From assembly GCA_023525975.1 (NCBI GenBank), contig CM042044.1:11952501-12016500 (forward strand): a DNA stretch of 64,000 bases. Direction: 5' to 3'. The notes beneath the pieces are model-generated. The model was not told the origin of the DNA and made no database searches. It worked only from the letters and a program-made list of their open reading frames with translations. Source of the stretch: Smallanthus sonchifolius (lineage: Eukaryota; Streptophyta; Magnoliopsida; Asterales; Asteraceae). The stretch's first letter is position 1. The number at the start of each line of letters is the position of its first letter. Below are positions 11,825 to 23,434 of the stretch, one piece after another. Position numbers and translations under genes: made by a program.

Positions 11825-12009
11825 TAATAGATAATTTTGGCATCTCCACTAATCCCTCCTAGTCTTCATCCTACATTTACGTGTAATTCAATGTATTCAA
11901 TTATGTTTATAATTCTGTTATTGACTTTCCTTACTTTGAGGATTGTAATTTTGTATATAATAGAAATTATATCTCTCTCATTGATCAAGAGAGAATTACC
12001 ATTATCACA
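11825..12009 (+). repeat. 5' LTR of copia element
   Basis: 185 bp, TAATAGATAATTTTGG start, ATTATCACA end. Differs from the 3' LTR at one position seen by eye (ACGTG here against ATGTG). Confidence 0.9.
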
Positions 12010-12075
12010 TGGTATCAGCCACAAATTGATCTTCCCTTCTCCTCCCTTCCACTGCCGACAGCTCTTTCTGCCTCC

Positions 12076-15000
12076 ATGTCAACTGTTTCCTCCGCTTCCA
12101 TGTCGACAGCCTCTTCCACCTCCTCCACCACTGTCGATTCCTCCCTCCCCATGGCAACCATTCTTCACATGCTTACTATCAAGCTTTCTTCCACCAACTA
12201 CCTCTATTGGCTTAATCAAATCACTCCTCTTCTTGCCAATCAAAAGCTTCTCGGTTATGTCACTGGGTCTATTCCCCAACCTCCTCAAACCATAACCGTA
12301 AATTCAACCGAACAGCCAAACCCGGAGTATACCGAATGGTTCCTTCGTGATCAACAGGCGGTTCTCATTCTCAACTCCTCTTTAACGGAGGAGGCTGTGG
12401 CCGAAATTCTTGGCCTTTCTACCTCTCGTCAGATCTGGACCACCTTAGAAGCGGCGTATAGCAATGCGTCACTCGAACGAATGCACTTGCTTCGTGATAA
12501 TCTTCGTCAGTTAACGTGTGGTTCATCCACGGTTGCTGATTTCGGCCGAAAGTTTAAGGCTGTCTGCGATCAGCTTTCTGCCATAGGGCATCCGGTAAGC
12601 GACATCGACAAAACTCATTGGTTTTTGTGCGGTCTCGGTCCCGCATTTAAGAGTTGGTCGACTGCCATTCGTACCAACCGGGACTGCTTCTCGTTCCGTG
12701 ATCTACTCACCAAGGCTGAAAGTCAGGAGCAATTTCTCAACACCTTGCACCCTCCGACACCCGCCCCTGTCGCTTTTGTTGCAAGCCAACAACCCGCTCG
12801 CTCCCGTGTTTCATCCTCAAACAAGTCTCGGACTACTCAGGGGTCGTCAACTCGTCCCAACACTCACTCCGGTAATTCTCGCAGACCCCCTCACTGTCAG
12901 TTATGTCGCACCAATGGCCACTATGCAAATAAGTGTCCAAAACTCTCATCGTTTGTGGCCGCCGCTGCCGCTGCCACTGATGATAGTCTCGCCCGAGCTT
13001 TTCATGCTCAGTGTCATGTGACCAATGATGGCCCAGATTGGACTGCGGATACAGGAGCCGACTTGCACATGACCGATGACACCGGTAAGCTTCATTCTTC
13101 CTCCTCTTACACCGGTTCATCTTCTGCCGTTTTTGGTAATGGCCTTTCCCTTCTAATCACACACAAAGGACATGTTCAAATCCATAAGCATGTGTCCCTC
13201 AATGATGTTGTGGTGGTTCCTTCTCTAACCAAAAATTTATTATCAATTAGCAAGTTGACTAAGGATTATCCCATTGATGTTCTCTTCTCAAATACTTTTT
13301 TCATTATTCAGGACCGAAGAACGAGTCAGCCCCTAGCTCAAGGTCGATGTGAGAACGGTCTTTACGTGCTTCGGGATAACTCCTTTGCTTTAGTTGCTTC
13401 TGTTTCTCCGAATAAAGCTTCATTTGAGTTGTGGCATAATCGTTTACGGCACGTTTCCTATGATACTATTTCTATTTTAAAGAAACATGGTTATTTATCG
13501 TTTACGTCGATTTTGCCTAATCCTAATGTTTGCTCACCTTATCAACTTGCTAAGGCCCGTAAATTACCATTTAATTTAAACGACAAACGTGCCTCCCACC
13601 CTCTTGATCTTGTGCATTGTGATCTATGGGACCCTCTCCTATAACAAGTTCGGATGGATACAAATATTACGTTGTGTTTGTAGACGATTATTCACGTTTT
13701 TCATGGTTATATCCACTTAGAGCAAAATCTGAATTTTACTCCATATTGGCATCTTTTTTGCGTTTTGTACAAACACAATTTTCACGAAAAGTTAAAATCT
13801 TCCAAAGTGATGGTGGCACTGAGTTTGTGAATCAACATGTTCGCAAGATTTTTGATGATAATGGCACGTTTCATCGTCTTTCTTGCCCGTACACTCCGCC
13901 ACAAAATGGCCGAGCCGAACGTAAACATCGGCACATCGTTGAAACCGGCTTAACCATGCTCTTTCATGCTCACATTCCCACCACCCATTGGATCGATGCG
14001 TTTAGCACGGCCACCTACATCATAAATCAGTTACCGTCCAAAGTCTTAAATAACAAATCTCCTTTTGAGATGCTTTTTTCGACCAAACCCATCTACACTA
14101 ACCTACGTGTTTTTGGGTGTTGTGTGTATCCATACTTACGCGACTATGCTCCTCATAAACTTGCACCGCGTAGTATACCTTGTATCTTTATGGGATATGC
14201 ATCTCAATACAAAGGTTATAAGTGTTTCGATCCGGCATCATATCGTATGTATGTCACTCGTCATGCCCGTTTCGATGAGTCTTTCTTTCCGTTTAACAAT
14301 ACCTCCTCCCACACCAACCTAACCAACCTTCCATTATCATACTTTCATGAACCTACTAATTTTGCTACACACACCCAATCGGCTACCCCATCTCCTAACG
14401 ATTCCATTACTGAGCCTCTCTCTCCACCTTGCCAATTATGCCCACATACCATTTCCTCTTCCGCTAACGAGCTACCCACGCCACCCTCGCCCGGTCTCTC
14501 CGCACCCGACCCACCTCCTCCTTCCGCTCCGGCCTCACCAACCCAACCCACCCTACCCGACCAATCCATTGCAACCGTGTCTCATCCAATGGTCACTCGT
14601 TCCAAAGTTGGAACATTCAAACCAAACCCAAAACACACTTCATGCCTTGCTAAAATCATGCATTCAAACCTTCATGCAGCCCTCTTAACTGCCACTGCTC
14701 CTAGAGGCTTTAAAAGTGCCTCTAAACATGATCATTGGATGGATGCTATGAATGCCGAACTCCTCGCTCTTAGTCGGAACAACACATGGACTTTGGTACC
14801 ACGGCCTATCTCTACCAATGTTGTCGGTTCGAAGTGGGTATATCGCACAAAATATCATTCTGATGGGTCATTGGATCGCTACAAAGCACGTCTTGTAGCA
14901 CAAGGCTTTACGCAAATACCGGGACTTGACTTCACTCACACCTTTAGCCCCGTTGTTAAAGCCTCCACAATCCGTGTTGTTCTCTCCCTCGCTATTATCA

Positions 15001-16247
15001 ATGGTTGGCATTTCCATCAACTAGATGTAAATAATGCCTTTCTCAATGGTTCTCTTACTGAAACCGTATACATGGAGCAACCTCCAGGTTTCGTTGACCC
15101 AAAATTCCCCTCTCATGTGTGCAAGCTTAACAAGGCCCTCTATGGACTCAAGCAAGCCCCTAGAGCTTGGTTCCATCGACTGAGTTCGTTTCTTTTGTCC
15201 TTCGGCTTCTCATGCAGTCGTGCCGATCAATCTCTGTTTGTGTTCCATCAAGGTGACTCGCTCATGTACCTTCTCGTTTATGTAGACGATCTCATTCTTA
15301 CAGGAAACAAGCCTTCTCTTCTTTCTACATTTACCAATCGTCTTCATAAAGAGTTTGCAATCAAAGACCTTGGATCTTTGAGCTATTTTCTTGGTCTTGA
15401 GGTTGTTCGGTCCGATTCCACCCTCTTTCTCACTCAAGCAAAATATGCTAACGACATCCTCACCCGTGCCGGTTTATGCCATGCTAAGCCCGCTCCTACC
15501 CCTTTATCGACCACCGATATCTTCACTTCGGATGGTCCATTGTACTCCGATCCCACTACCTATCGCTCCATTTTTGGAGCTCTCCAATATTTGACGATCA
15601 CCCGACCGGATTTATCCTATGCCGTCAACCAAGCTTGTCAACACTTACATGCCCCAACAGAGAAACATTTTCAGTTAGTCAAGTGAATTTTACGATATGT
15701 TAAAGGTACTTTGTCTCACGGTCTCTTGTTTACTCGTCCTAAATCCTCATCCATTTTGGGCTACTCGGATGCGGATTGGGCTCGCTGTATTGAGACTCGC
15801 AGGTCTACATATGGGTACTCGATTTTTTTGGGGGGTAACTTAGTTTCTTGGAGCGCCAAGAAACAACCGACGGTCTCTCGATCCAGTTGTGAGCCGGAGT
15901 ACAGGGCTATGGCAAATGCTGTTGCTGAGATTGTTTGGCTTACTCATCTTCTAAAAGAGCTTCATGCTCTATCGAATTCACGACCAACTCTTTTGTGTGA
16001 TAACCGTAGTGCTCTATTCATGAGTCAAAATCCGGTTTCTCACAAACGAGCCAAGCACATCGATTTGGATTATCATTTTATTCGTGAACTGGTTATGTCC
16101 GGGAAGTTGCATACTAAATTTATTCCTACCAAGCTTCAACTTGCGGATATCTTTACTAAGAGCCTACCGCGCCCACAGTTTGAACATTTTCGTGACTTGC
16201 TTCGCGTTTGTTCACCTCCGTTTCGCTTGCAGGGGGATAATAGATAA
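12076..16247 (+). pseudogene. Copia gag-pol polyprotein, one frameshift and one nonsense
   Basis: Starts MSTVSSASMST at 12076. Gag with NYLYWLNQITPLLANQKLLG; zinc knuckle CQLCRTNGHYANKC; protease DTGA. The integrase zinc domain has WHNRLRH, but the second Cys of the usual CxxC is Tyr (CSPY). The frame breaks at about 13626, where a G run looks one base short, and resumes one frame back. It then reads the integrase core (FQSDGGTEF and PPQNGRAERK), RT with YVDD, and ends at TGA 15684-15686 inside the RT/RNase H junction (LVK, stop, ILRYVKG). The same frame continues through RNase H (YSDADWA, SRSSCEPEYRA) to 16247. Everything else is colinear with an active element, so only these two breaks plus the Cys loss are obvious. 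Confidence 0.88.
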
Positions 16248-16422
16248 TTTTGGCATCTCCACTAATCCCTCCTAGTCTTCATCCTACATTTATGTGTAAT
16301 TCAATGTATTCAATTATGTTTATAATTCTGTTATTGACTTTCCTTACTTTGAGGATTGTAATTTTGTATATAATAGAAATTATATCTCTCTCATTGATCA
16401 AGAGAGAATTACCATTATCACA
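16238..16422 (+). repeat. 3' LTR of copia element
   Basis: 185 bp, preceded directly by GCAGGGGGA. The polyprotein stop at 16245-16247 lies a few bases inside this LTR. Confidence 0.9.
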
Positions 16423-17304
16423 GTATGTAATGTTATGTAATTTAAATAGTTAAAATTTGTTACAATTTTGTTAATTTTATCGTCTTTATTATTTAGCCCG
16501 TGTAGGACTCGGGATTATAACAAAATGTACAACTTTTTTTTTGAACGGCTAATTTTTTCTTATTACTCCACTCCATGTTTCAAGTGAGAATAGAATCTAA
16601 CATTGCTTGGGTGAATTGTTGTCACACCCCCAAATTTCACTAACGGAGTTTTACCGTTTGGTGCGTGATAAACCAGGATCTCAGTCATTCGTTACATCAA
16701 ACGACAATATATGGGACATAAATGTAATATCATAAAAGTTCAGAGTTAATGCGGAAGCGTTTAAATAAGAAAATAATTGCGCAAAACAAGCGCGCCCAAG
16801 TTTAGTTTAATAAAACAAGTAAATTGTTTTGAATGTTTGCATGAGGATTAAATGATAGTAGGACTCCATGCAAGTCCTAAGTGTGCAACCTGTGCCTTAG
16901 TAACCTGAGAAACATGTAAGAAAAAGTGTCAACACAAGGTTGGTGAGTTCACAGGTTTACAAGTGAATAAACTATTTGAGTGTTTGCAAGATCCACATAC
17001 GTAAGTCACACCTATTGCTAGCTAGACAATGTACAAGTTACTCTAAGCGTTCGCAACCGAAGCTGATTGTTTATATTTGAGATGCCTTCCGCCATTGCTA
17101 ACATCAACAGTGGCAAATGTTTAGGACAATTTACACCCGTTAGACCTCCAATCAAGTTAGCGCGACTAACCCGAATGGGGTTTGTCAAACCAAGTAGTAC
17201 TACTCAAATTTCCTCGCTATACTCCATATATTAACGGTCCGAGTGTGTAAGGACTTTTCATGTTATGTTTGCACTTAGGTAAACAAGTGGTAATGAAATA
17301 TTAT

Positions 17305-17510
17305 GTGATCCATGTCCGTTCATGTGTATGTCTTTCCTCGGCGGGAAGACAAGTAGACGGATATCTGTTCGTGTGCATGTTTCTTCCCAACGGAAAACAA
17401 GTAAAATACTGTTCGTTTGTATGCATGTTTCTCCCCAACGGGAAAACAAATAAAATGATGTTTGTGTATATGCATGTTTCTCCCCCAGTAAGAAAACAAG
17501 TAAAAAGGGG
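17305..17510. repeat. Minisatellite inside the solo LTR, about four units of 50 bp
   Basis: Units contain ATGCATGTTTCTCCCCAACG and GGAAAACAAGTAAAA with variation. Not expanded in the three LTRs of the double element. The short open frames here on both strands are by-products of the repeat. Confidence 0.7.
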
Positions 17511-18270
17511 CCGTGAAACTCACCTAAGTTGCGTAGGTAGATTCACATAAGAATGAGATTGAAACCACAAGTGTTAGCCTGCAACGGCTTACGTATGCCC
17601 TAGAATTATACACGTAACAATTAGGGATACAATGGGATTTGTGACGACGACACGGAAGATTGAACGTCCTAAAAAAACGCTCTAATGATCAAGGAGTAGA
17701 CGAACGTGTCCACGGGAATAAATGTTCCTTAATATACTTATTAAGATAAACACGCTTCGTGTCGAATGATTCTAATTACAATAATATTATGTAATAAATA
17801 TATTCGTGCATTTTCGTCATTAAATAATAGCCTAGGAAAATAATATAAATTATTATATTATTTTAAACTCGTAGAATTAACTCGATAATCATTTGTGTCA
17901 AAAATAATAAATATATATTATTTTCATTCGAGGATGTGGATAATAATATAAATAATTATGTTATTTTAAAGTTCGAAGTGTAACACAATGTTTATTAATG
18001 TGACAAAAATAATATATAAATATTTTATTTTTAATATGAGTCATAGGTTGAAAATAACATAAATATATTATTTTATTCGGAGACAAAGGTTGGATAATAA
18101 TATAATATATTATTATAAAAGTGTGAAATAATATTATAAATGTGTTATAAAATCTAAACTCGAGCCTACGGGTAATTTTTCGGGTTAAAACATTTTAATA
18201 TACTAATATAATAATATGGGGAGTGATTTAATAATTTAATTAATAATAAAAACTAGCTTAAAAATAAAAT

Positions 18271-18347
18271 GGGGGGGAGGGACTCGAACCCGGGTCTCCT
18301 CCCGCACAATCAAGTGATTTAACCAACACAGCCGCTAGGCAATCGCA
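18271..18347 (-). other. tRNA-like segment in the solo LTR
   Basis: On the minus strand this has an A-box-like GCCTAGCGGCTG and, further on, an exact B-box GGTTCGAGTCC, followed by C-rich sequence. Spacing is tRNA/SINE-like, but I cannot fold a proper acceptor stem, so I do not call a functional tRNA gene. The equivalent occurs in all three LTRs of the double element. Confidence 0.5.
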
Positions 18348-19427
18348 ACGAGTTCCGGATCCGAATTGTTTTAACACACAATTAGTGTGTTCGTCCCCTT
18401 GCGAAACCCGAATCCAATCCCAACCCAAAACCATCAAATTCAGTCGCGAATCATTAAGAAATCATAGGGGTTTTGTTCATCGAGGTGTAAAGAATCTGGG
18501 GGTGAGTTTAATTGCAAATGATCGAGTTTAGGTTCGTTTAATTACACGTTTAAAACAGAAACCCTAGTTTAAGAACTTAGAATTGAATCTGTTAAATTCT
18601 ATAATAAAAGTGATTTGATTCATAGGGCTTTCAAAGGATACTTGATTTCGAACCTGTCCCCCTAAATTAGTTGAATGGATATCGAGTTTAAGGTAGCGTT
18701 CGATTAAACCGAATTGTATGAACCCTAGATATGGGTTCGTGCTAAAATTGATAATTTAAGCCCTAATAAGGATAGGGCTTTCGTTCTAAGGACTGAGACG
18801 AAGCTAAGGGTGTAAAAATTACCAGATTTGATGTCAAAATGAGGGTTCGAGTAGCTCTCAGTAGCGATTCCGACGAGTGTCTCTTCCTGATATCTCCGGC
18901 TTCGTTTCCAGCCGAATTGAATGGTGCCACAGGTTCAGAGGAGTGCGACTAGAGTGTGCAGGTTCTTGATTTGTGAGAATAATGATCGAAACGAACTAAT
19001 TTGATGACTACTTGATGATGGTCGACAGTTTCAAGATGATTACTCATAATTGGGTTTAATTGGCGCGTAATGATGACAATTAAAGCTGTAAAGATGGTCG
19101 GTTATGGCATTATGGATCAAATCAGTTACGAATTCGAGTGGTTAATCAGTTTTGGTTTGAAATTGGAGTCAAGAACTTGCGATTTTGACTTTCAAAAGTC
19201 AACGAAATTGATTTTGGATTAATTACAAGATTAGTCCCTGAACTTTCATGTTTCTATGTTTGAATTTTGGCAGAAATGGCCCTTGTGGTTTGTAACAGAG
19301 TTAACAGTGTTAAGAACTAACGGATTTGTGTTAACGGGGTTAACCCGAAATAGCCGGATGTCACAATTGTATTCATCATTTATTTAGTCTCAATTTGTAA
19401 TTTTGTTTTATATTTGTTTTATTTATA

Positions 19428-19457
19428 ACCCGTGTAATACACGGGTTCTAACACTAG
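19428..19457 (+). other. Helitron 3' terminus
   Basis: Hairpin CCCGTGTAATACACGGG followed by TTCTAACACTAG and then T. Probable right end of the Helitron that starts at 2671. Immediately followed by a (TA)n run. Confidence 0.75.
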
Positions 19458-19470
19458 TTATATATATATA

Positions 19471-22400
19471 GGGGATGTATCAAATGAAAACCTTGAGTTG
19501 TTGTGAAAACCCAAAAACCCTCCCACAACCACATATTTTAAACGAATATAATAATATGTGGTCCACATTAAATGTTTACTTTTTTTTCCTTTTTAAAATA
19601 CCCTCAAAAGGGTAAATAAGTAAATTTGCATAATTTTTTTTAATAAAAGTGAACTCTCTCTCTCCATTTCTCTCTCTAAAAACCAAGTCCATATTTTTAT
19701 AAATAATTACATTCATGTTTTTTAAACATGTGTAAAATTAATATACACAAATCAACAAAAAAATTCTACATCTAAATACCCTAATATTTTTACAAATAAA
19801 AAAAACATATACACAAATAAGATAAAAAAATTACATCTAAATACACAAATATCGTAGCATGTGTAATTTCAATATTCACATGTGTAAATTCAGTTTACAC
19901 AACTCGTTTACACATCATTTTCTTGTTTTTTTGAACATTTTTCTTTCTTATCTAAAGGGTTCCACGCTTGCCTGTTTTCCTTCCATATGAAATCCAACAT
20001 AATTATTATTTGAATTTAAATTATATATTATTCATAATAAAAATTTTTGAAATGAGATTTTAAAATAATTGTAAACAAAAACAACCACTTTGTGATCGTT
20101 TACACTTGTATACATTTACTCAAATACGAGTGTGTAATTTAAGTTTATACATGTGTAAACTTAATATTAACATGTGTAAATTTCAGTTACACATGTGTAA
20201 AATCAAATCCGGGCTTTTCGAATTTATGTAAATTTCAAATATGAGTTTTTCAAATCTATGAAAATATTTTAATTATATAGACCATGAAGAGTTAACTTTC
20301 ATTTGTGTTTCTTGAAATTAGAACTCGGCCCTTTAAAATACTCATAACCACCATAAGATTTAATCTCAGCCACTCTAATTCCAAAAGTTTGGCAGTTACT
20401 CTCATCTATGTTCTTCACACGGATTGTCGTCAATATCACACGGATTGCCCACAATCTATGGAGTTGTAACTCCCCCACCTCCCCCTTTCTAGCGTCGCGT
20501 CCCCCTTTTCGTTTCTTCCCTCTCTTCCCTTTCATATGCACCGACTTATTTCTTCCATCAATGACTCCGTTGAAGATGATATAGGGTTTTAAGATTTTGA
20601 AGGGTTGGTGGTGTACCATGGGACGACATCATCATCCGCTGGTGCGGCGGTGGCGGTAACGAACATATCATCATTTTGGCCCTAAATCTCACTTCAGATG
20701 AGGTACAAATTGTTCAATCCTAAATCTCACTTCAGATGAGAATCACGTCAATTGACCTTCTACCCTAATTCTCTGTTCTATTCGATCGCAATGGCATATT
20801 AAAACGACTATTTGCGGGTGAGTTTGGTTATTACATATTTCAGATTCAATGATTCACAACCAGGTTGAGCATCTTACTCAACGCAAACACTTCGCTGCAC
20901 ATTGGTCCATGGAAGCTGTGAATTTTGTATTACAGGTTAGATCTATTTGTAGAAAAGGTTATGTGTTCTAATCAATGTTTCGAGAATTTGAGTGAATGCT
21001 CATAATCGGTTGAGGTATGTTCAAATCGCTTATTTGTTATTCATTCAGTACTAAAGTGCTATGTGTTTGTTTAGAACTAAAAGTTTAGGTAAGTTGAAAA
21101 AAGTAACGGATTGTTGATAACTCCTGAACTAAAAGTGCTGGAATGCTGATTATAGCATGTGTCCTTATTTGCAGGGGCAAAGTTTGGGGGATACGGTTCA
21201 TTTTTGCCCACTTATCAGCGTTCTCCTGCTGGCCCTCATTCAAAGACATCACCAAAAGTTCATGTCAATAATACATCCCCTAATGATCTGCATCTACAGG
21301 TAGTTTGTTTTTTATAGTACATAATTTCAGTCGTATTAACAACTCCATTAATACCGTAGTATATGGGTGCTTTTACATGTTAGCAGAGGTTGGGCATCAG
21401 ACCTCTGTTTCCATATCAAAGTCTCAAACAAGACATGTACCAGCTTTGACTAGCGGTGCACCCCCACCAAGGGGTCCACACCGGGTAAAGTGAAACAGGA
21501 AGTACTCATGTCTTCTACTAGGGTTGTTGACAAATTCACTTCTAATGGTTAACAATCCATTGACAACATCATTGGTAACACTTGTGACCAAAAGTCACTA
21601 CAGGTCTGAATCAAAGTTGGGTCTTATTACTTGTCAAGTAGAAAAGTACTAAAGGATTATGATTTTGCATGCTCTAGGTACATCAAAGATACTAAATTCA
21701 AACTTATTGGGTTACCCTTAACTTCCATTTGGTTAATACCGTTTGTTTTCTTTCAACATATTGTACAATGGTCTGGGGAAAGTCGAAGTATTAACTATTC
21801 AGCAAATGGGAAATATGTCTATTACTTATAGGGGTAACAATCTATGGTACTGATGCAGAGGTATAACTTTTACTTCTCACTTACATCTAATCTTTTCTTT
21901 GATAAGCATGCTTAAATTTGGAAAAAATTATTATTTTTTAGTTCACCACTTGCTGTATGGTTTTATAATATGATGAAAAAGTTACACTATTTAATTGATA
22001 ATCTAAAGTTATAATTTTGAATACATTTTGGGTGACTTTTGACCCACAAAGGAGTTGTGTGTCTTTGAAATTTTGGTTGGTGATAGAGGTGGTTAGAAGT
22101 GGTCTAGGTGGGCTACAATACAATGGTAATGTTGTATGGTAAATTTCTAATGAATTTGTGAAATTTTGACACAATCACAGCTTGATCTTCATATCCCGTT
22201 CATGATGTTTCAAAGCAAGAAGACATCAAGGAATGGCTTGGACTAGGCTGAGGAGGACCGTGCAAAGGTTGAAGCAAATTAAGAAATAGATCACATTATT
22301 GCTTCACATGCCGATCCACCCACGTTACACACATTCACGATTTGTTGCATTTTAATTAGCATTTTTCTTTGATGCAGTAAAAAGCATTCTCACTTTTCAG

Positions 22401-23434
22401 TAGATAATCGATTAAAGTTTTTTATGGTTTTGTATTTTAAGAGTGTGTTTTCAGATCGGAAGGTAGAAGGCAAATCAAAGCATATACAAATTTTCTCTAA
22501 TTACATTGTACTACCGGGTATATCACTAGTTACCTCTGATTTCAATATCATTTCAAATACATAAAATATTAAGATTATTTTTCAAATATATGTAAATAAT
22601 TAATATTATATGAAGCTTATCCAAATAATTAAATCATTTGATTTCATGATTAAAAATATTAAAGATAAAATTATTTAAAGGGGGTGCAAGAGGAATCTAC
22701 GAATCTCCTAATTATGAAAACTAGAACACAAGGCATATGAATATTGATTTAAATAAGCATAATTTCTCGATCAGAGGTGATGAAAGAAAACATAATTAAA
22801 ATACCAAAGTCTTATAAACCAAATTCACAGAGTATGGAAGGCGGCTAATGGAAACTCACAGATCTTCAAGCACCCGCACCCAAGCACACACCTTCAATCA
22901 ACAGCTTTTGGATCTAGAAGCAGGAGAAGAACAAAAACCGGTAAATCTGAAATTCAAAATCGACGTCCAAGGGAAAATCACAGATCTTCAAGCACACACC
23001 TTCAATCAAACTGCTTTTGGATCTAGCTCCTGCACGGAAGATCTGATAATCAAACAACGGCGGCAGATCTGATAATAAACGAATCAAGCTCCTGCGCTTC
23101 AAGGTGAACCGTCGGAAAAAAATGAAACGGCCTTCAACAACAAGCTTAAGCTGATAATCGATGAATCAGAGGGAGTAATTAGGGTTTTTCAGATGAAAAT
23201 CAGCGATGAACCCAGTTCTGTATGTAGAAGGAGAGAGGAAAGAGAGGTGGGATAAGAGTGGTTGATTTATGGTAGGGTTTTTTTTATTGTAGGTGAATGA
23301 GAGAAAAATAAAGTGAATGTACAAAGTACCCCTGACTCATTAAATTTAATCAAAAAAAATAAAAATAAATGAGCGGCTATAAATGAGTTTAAGGGTTTAC
23401 ACAATAAAACAGGGTTTTCATTTTATACGTCTCT
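19471..23434. mobile_element. 4-kb inverted-repeat element in a (TA)n tract, with captured gene pieces
   Basis: Both ends abut TATATATATA. The left end reads GGGGATGTATCAAATGAAAA, then CC. The right end in reverse complement reads AGAGACGTATAAAATGAAAA, then CC, so the termini are imperfect inverted repeats of about 25 bp. The left terminus strongly resembles that of the small element at 46212. The interior holds exon-like pieces of a CW-type zinc-finger gene at 21175-21625. It also has a 5'-UTR-like reversed region near 23100-23280 and a direct repeat of about 45 bp at 22857 and 22978 (ACAGATCTTCAAGCAC). No transposase was recognised. Superfamily unknown. Confidence 0.6.
21175..21625 (+). pseudogene. 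Captured fragment of a CW-type zinc-finger protein gene
   Basis: After a TTTGCAG acceptor, 21175-21299 reads AKFGGYGSFLPTYQRSPAGP and then HSKTSPKVHVNN up to CAG/GTAGTT. This matches the FGGYGSFLPTYxRSP..SHPKTP segment I recall from plant CW-domain proteins. After a second acceptor at 21386, the frame gives VGHQTSVSISKSQTRHVPAL, then, with stops and shifts, NTCDQKSLQV, stop, IKVGS. That corresponds to the family's DQKTLKVRIKVGSD motif. The CW zinc-finger itself is not seen. Order and spacing are exon-intron-exon, so genomic DNA rather than cDNA was captured. Multiple stops show it is dead. Confidence 0.65.

Larger units (their letters stand above)
11825..16422 (+). mobile_element. Ty1/copia retrotransposon, full length, TA..CA termini
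   Basis: Two 185-bp LTRs (11825-12009, 16238-16422) differ at about one base. They are flanked by the 5-bp duplication GTATG (11820-11824, 16423-16427). A primer site TGGTATCAGCC follows the 5' LTR at 12010, and a purine tract GCAGGGGGA precedes the 3' LTR. The domain order gag-PR-IN-RT-RH is Ty1/copia. Both LTRs begin TAATAGATAA rather than TG, so the termini are TA..CA. The short LTRs are compatible with an Ale-like clade, but I cannot assign the clade firmly. Confidence 0.9.
16620..19365 (-). mobile_element. Solo LTR related to the Tekay-like LTRs
   Basis: 2746 bp flanked by the direct repeat ATTGT (16615-16619, 19366-19370). Read on the minus strand it starts TGTGACATCCGG and ends GGGGTGTGACA. 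It shares blocks with the LTRs at 24854, 32973 and 41112: the CTTGGGCGCG region, the GTTTGATGTAAC region and the tRNA-like segment. It is clearly more diverged from those three than they are from each other. No internal coding sequence is present, so recombination between two LTRs has probably removed the rest. Confidence 0.85.
2671..19457 (+). mobile_element. Outer Helitron, heavily interrupted (end pairing tentative)
   Basis: A Helitron-type 5' terminus starts at 2671 after A: TCTATCCTATATAATAAAC followed by GTGCCACGTGTCAGC. A Helitron-type 3' terminus, a CCCGTGTAATACACGGG hairpin then CTAG before T, ends at 19457. If they belong together, the original element was about 3.6 kb. It was later split by a CRM-like element, a MITE, a small Helitron, a copia element and a solo LTR, each with its own clean boundaries. 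A second degenerate hairpin, CCCGTGTAGGACTCGGG near 16499, could instead be its true end. No Rep/helicase coding was seen in it. Confidence 0.4.

Noticed and set aside
14345..14569. Minus-strand Gly-rich 74-codon frame
   Set aside because: Antisense of the Pro-rich linker in the copia polyprotein.
16499..16520. Helitron 3' hairpin CCCGTGTAGGACTCGGG
   Set aside because: No CTRR/T follows at the right distance. Kept only as an alternative end for the Helitron starting at 2671.
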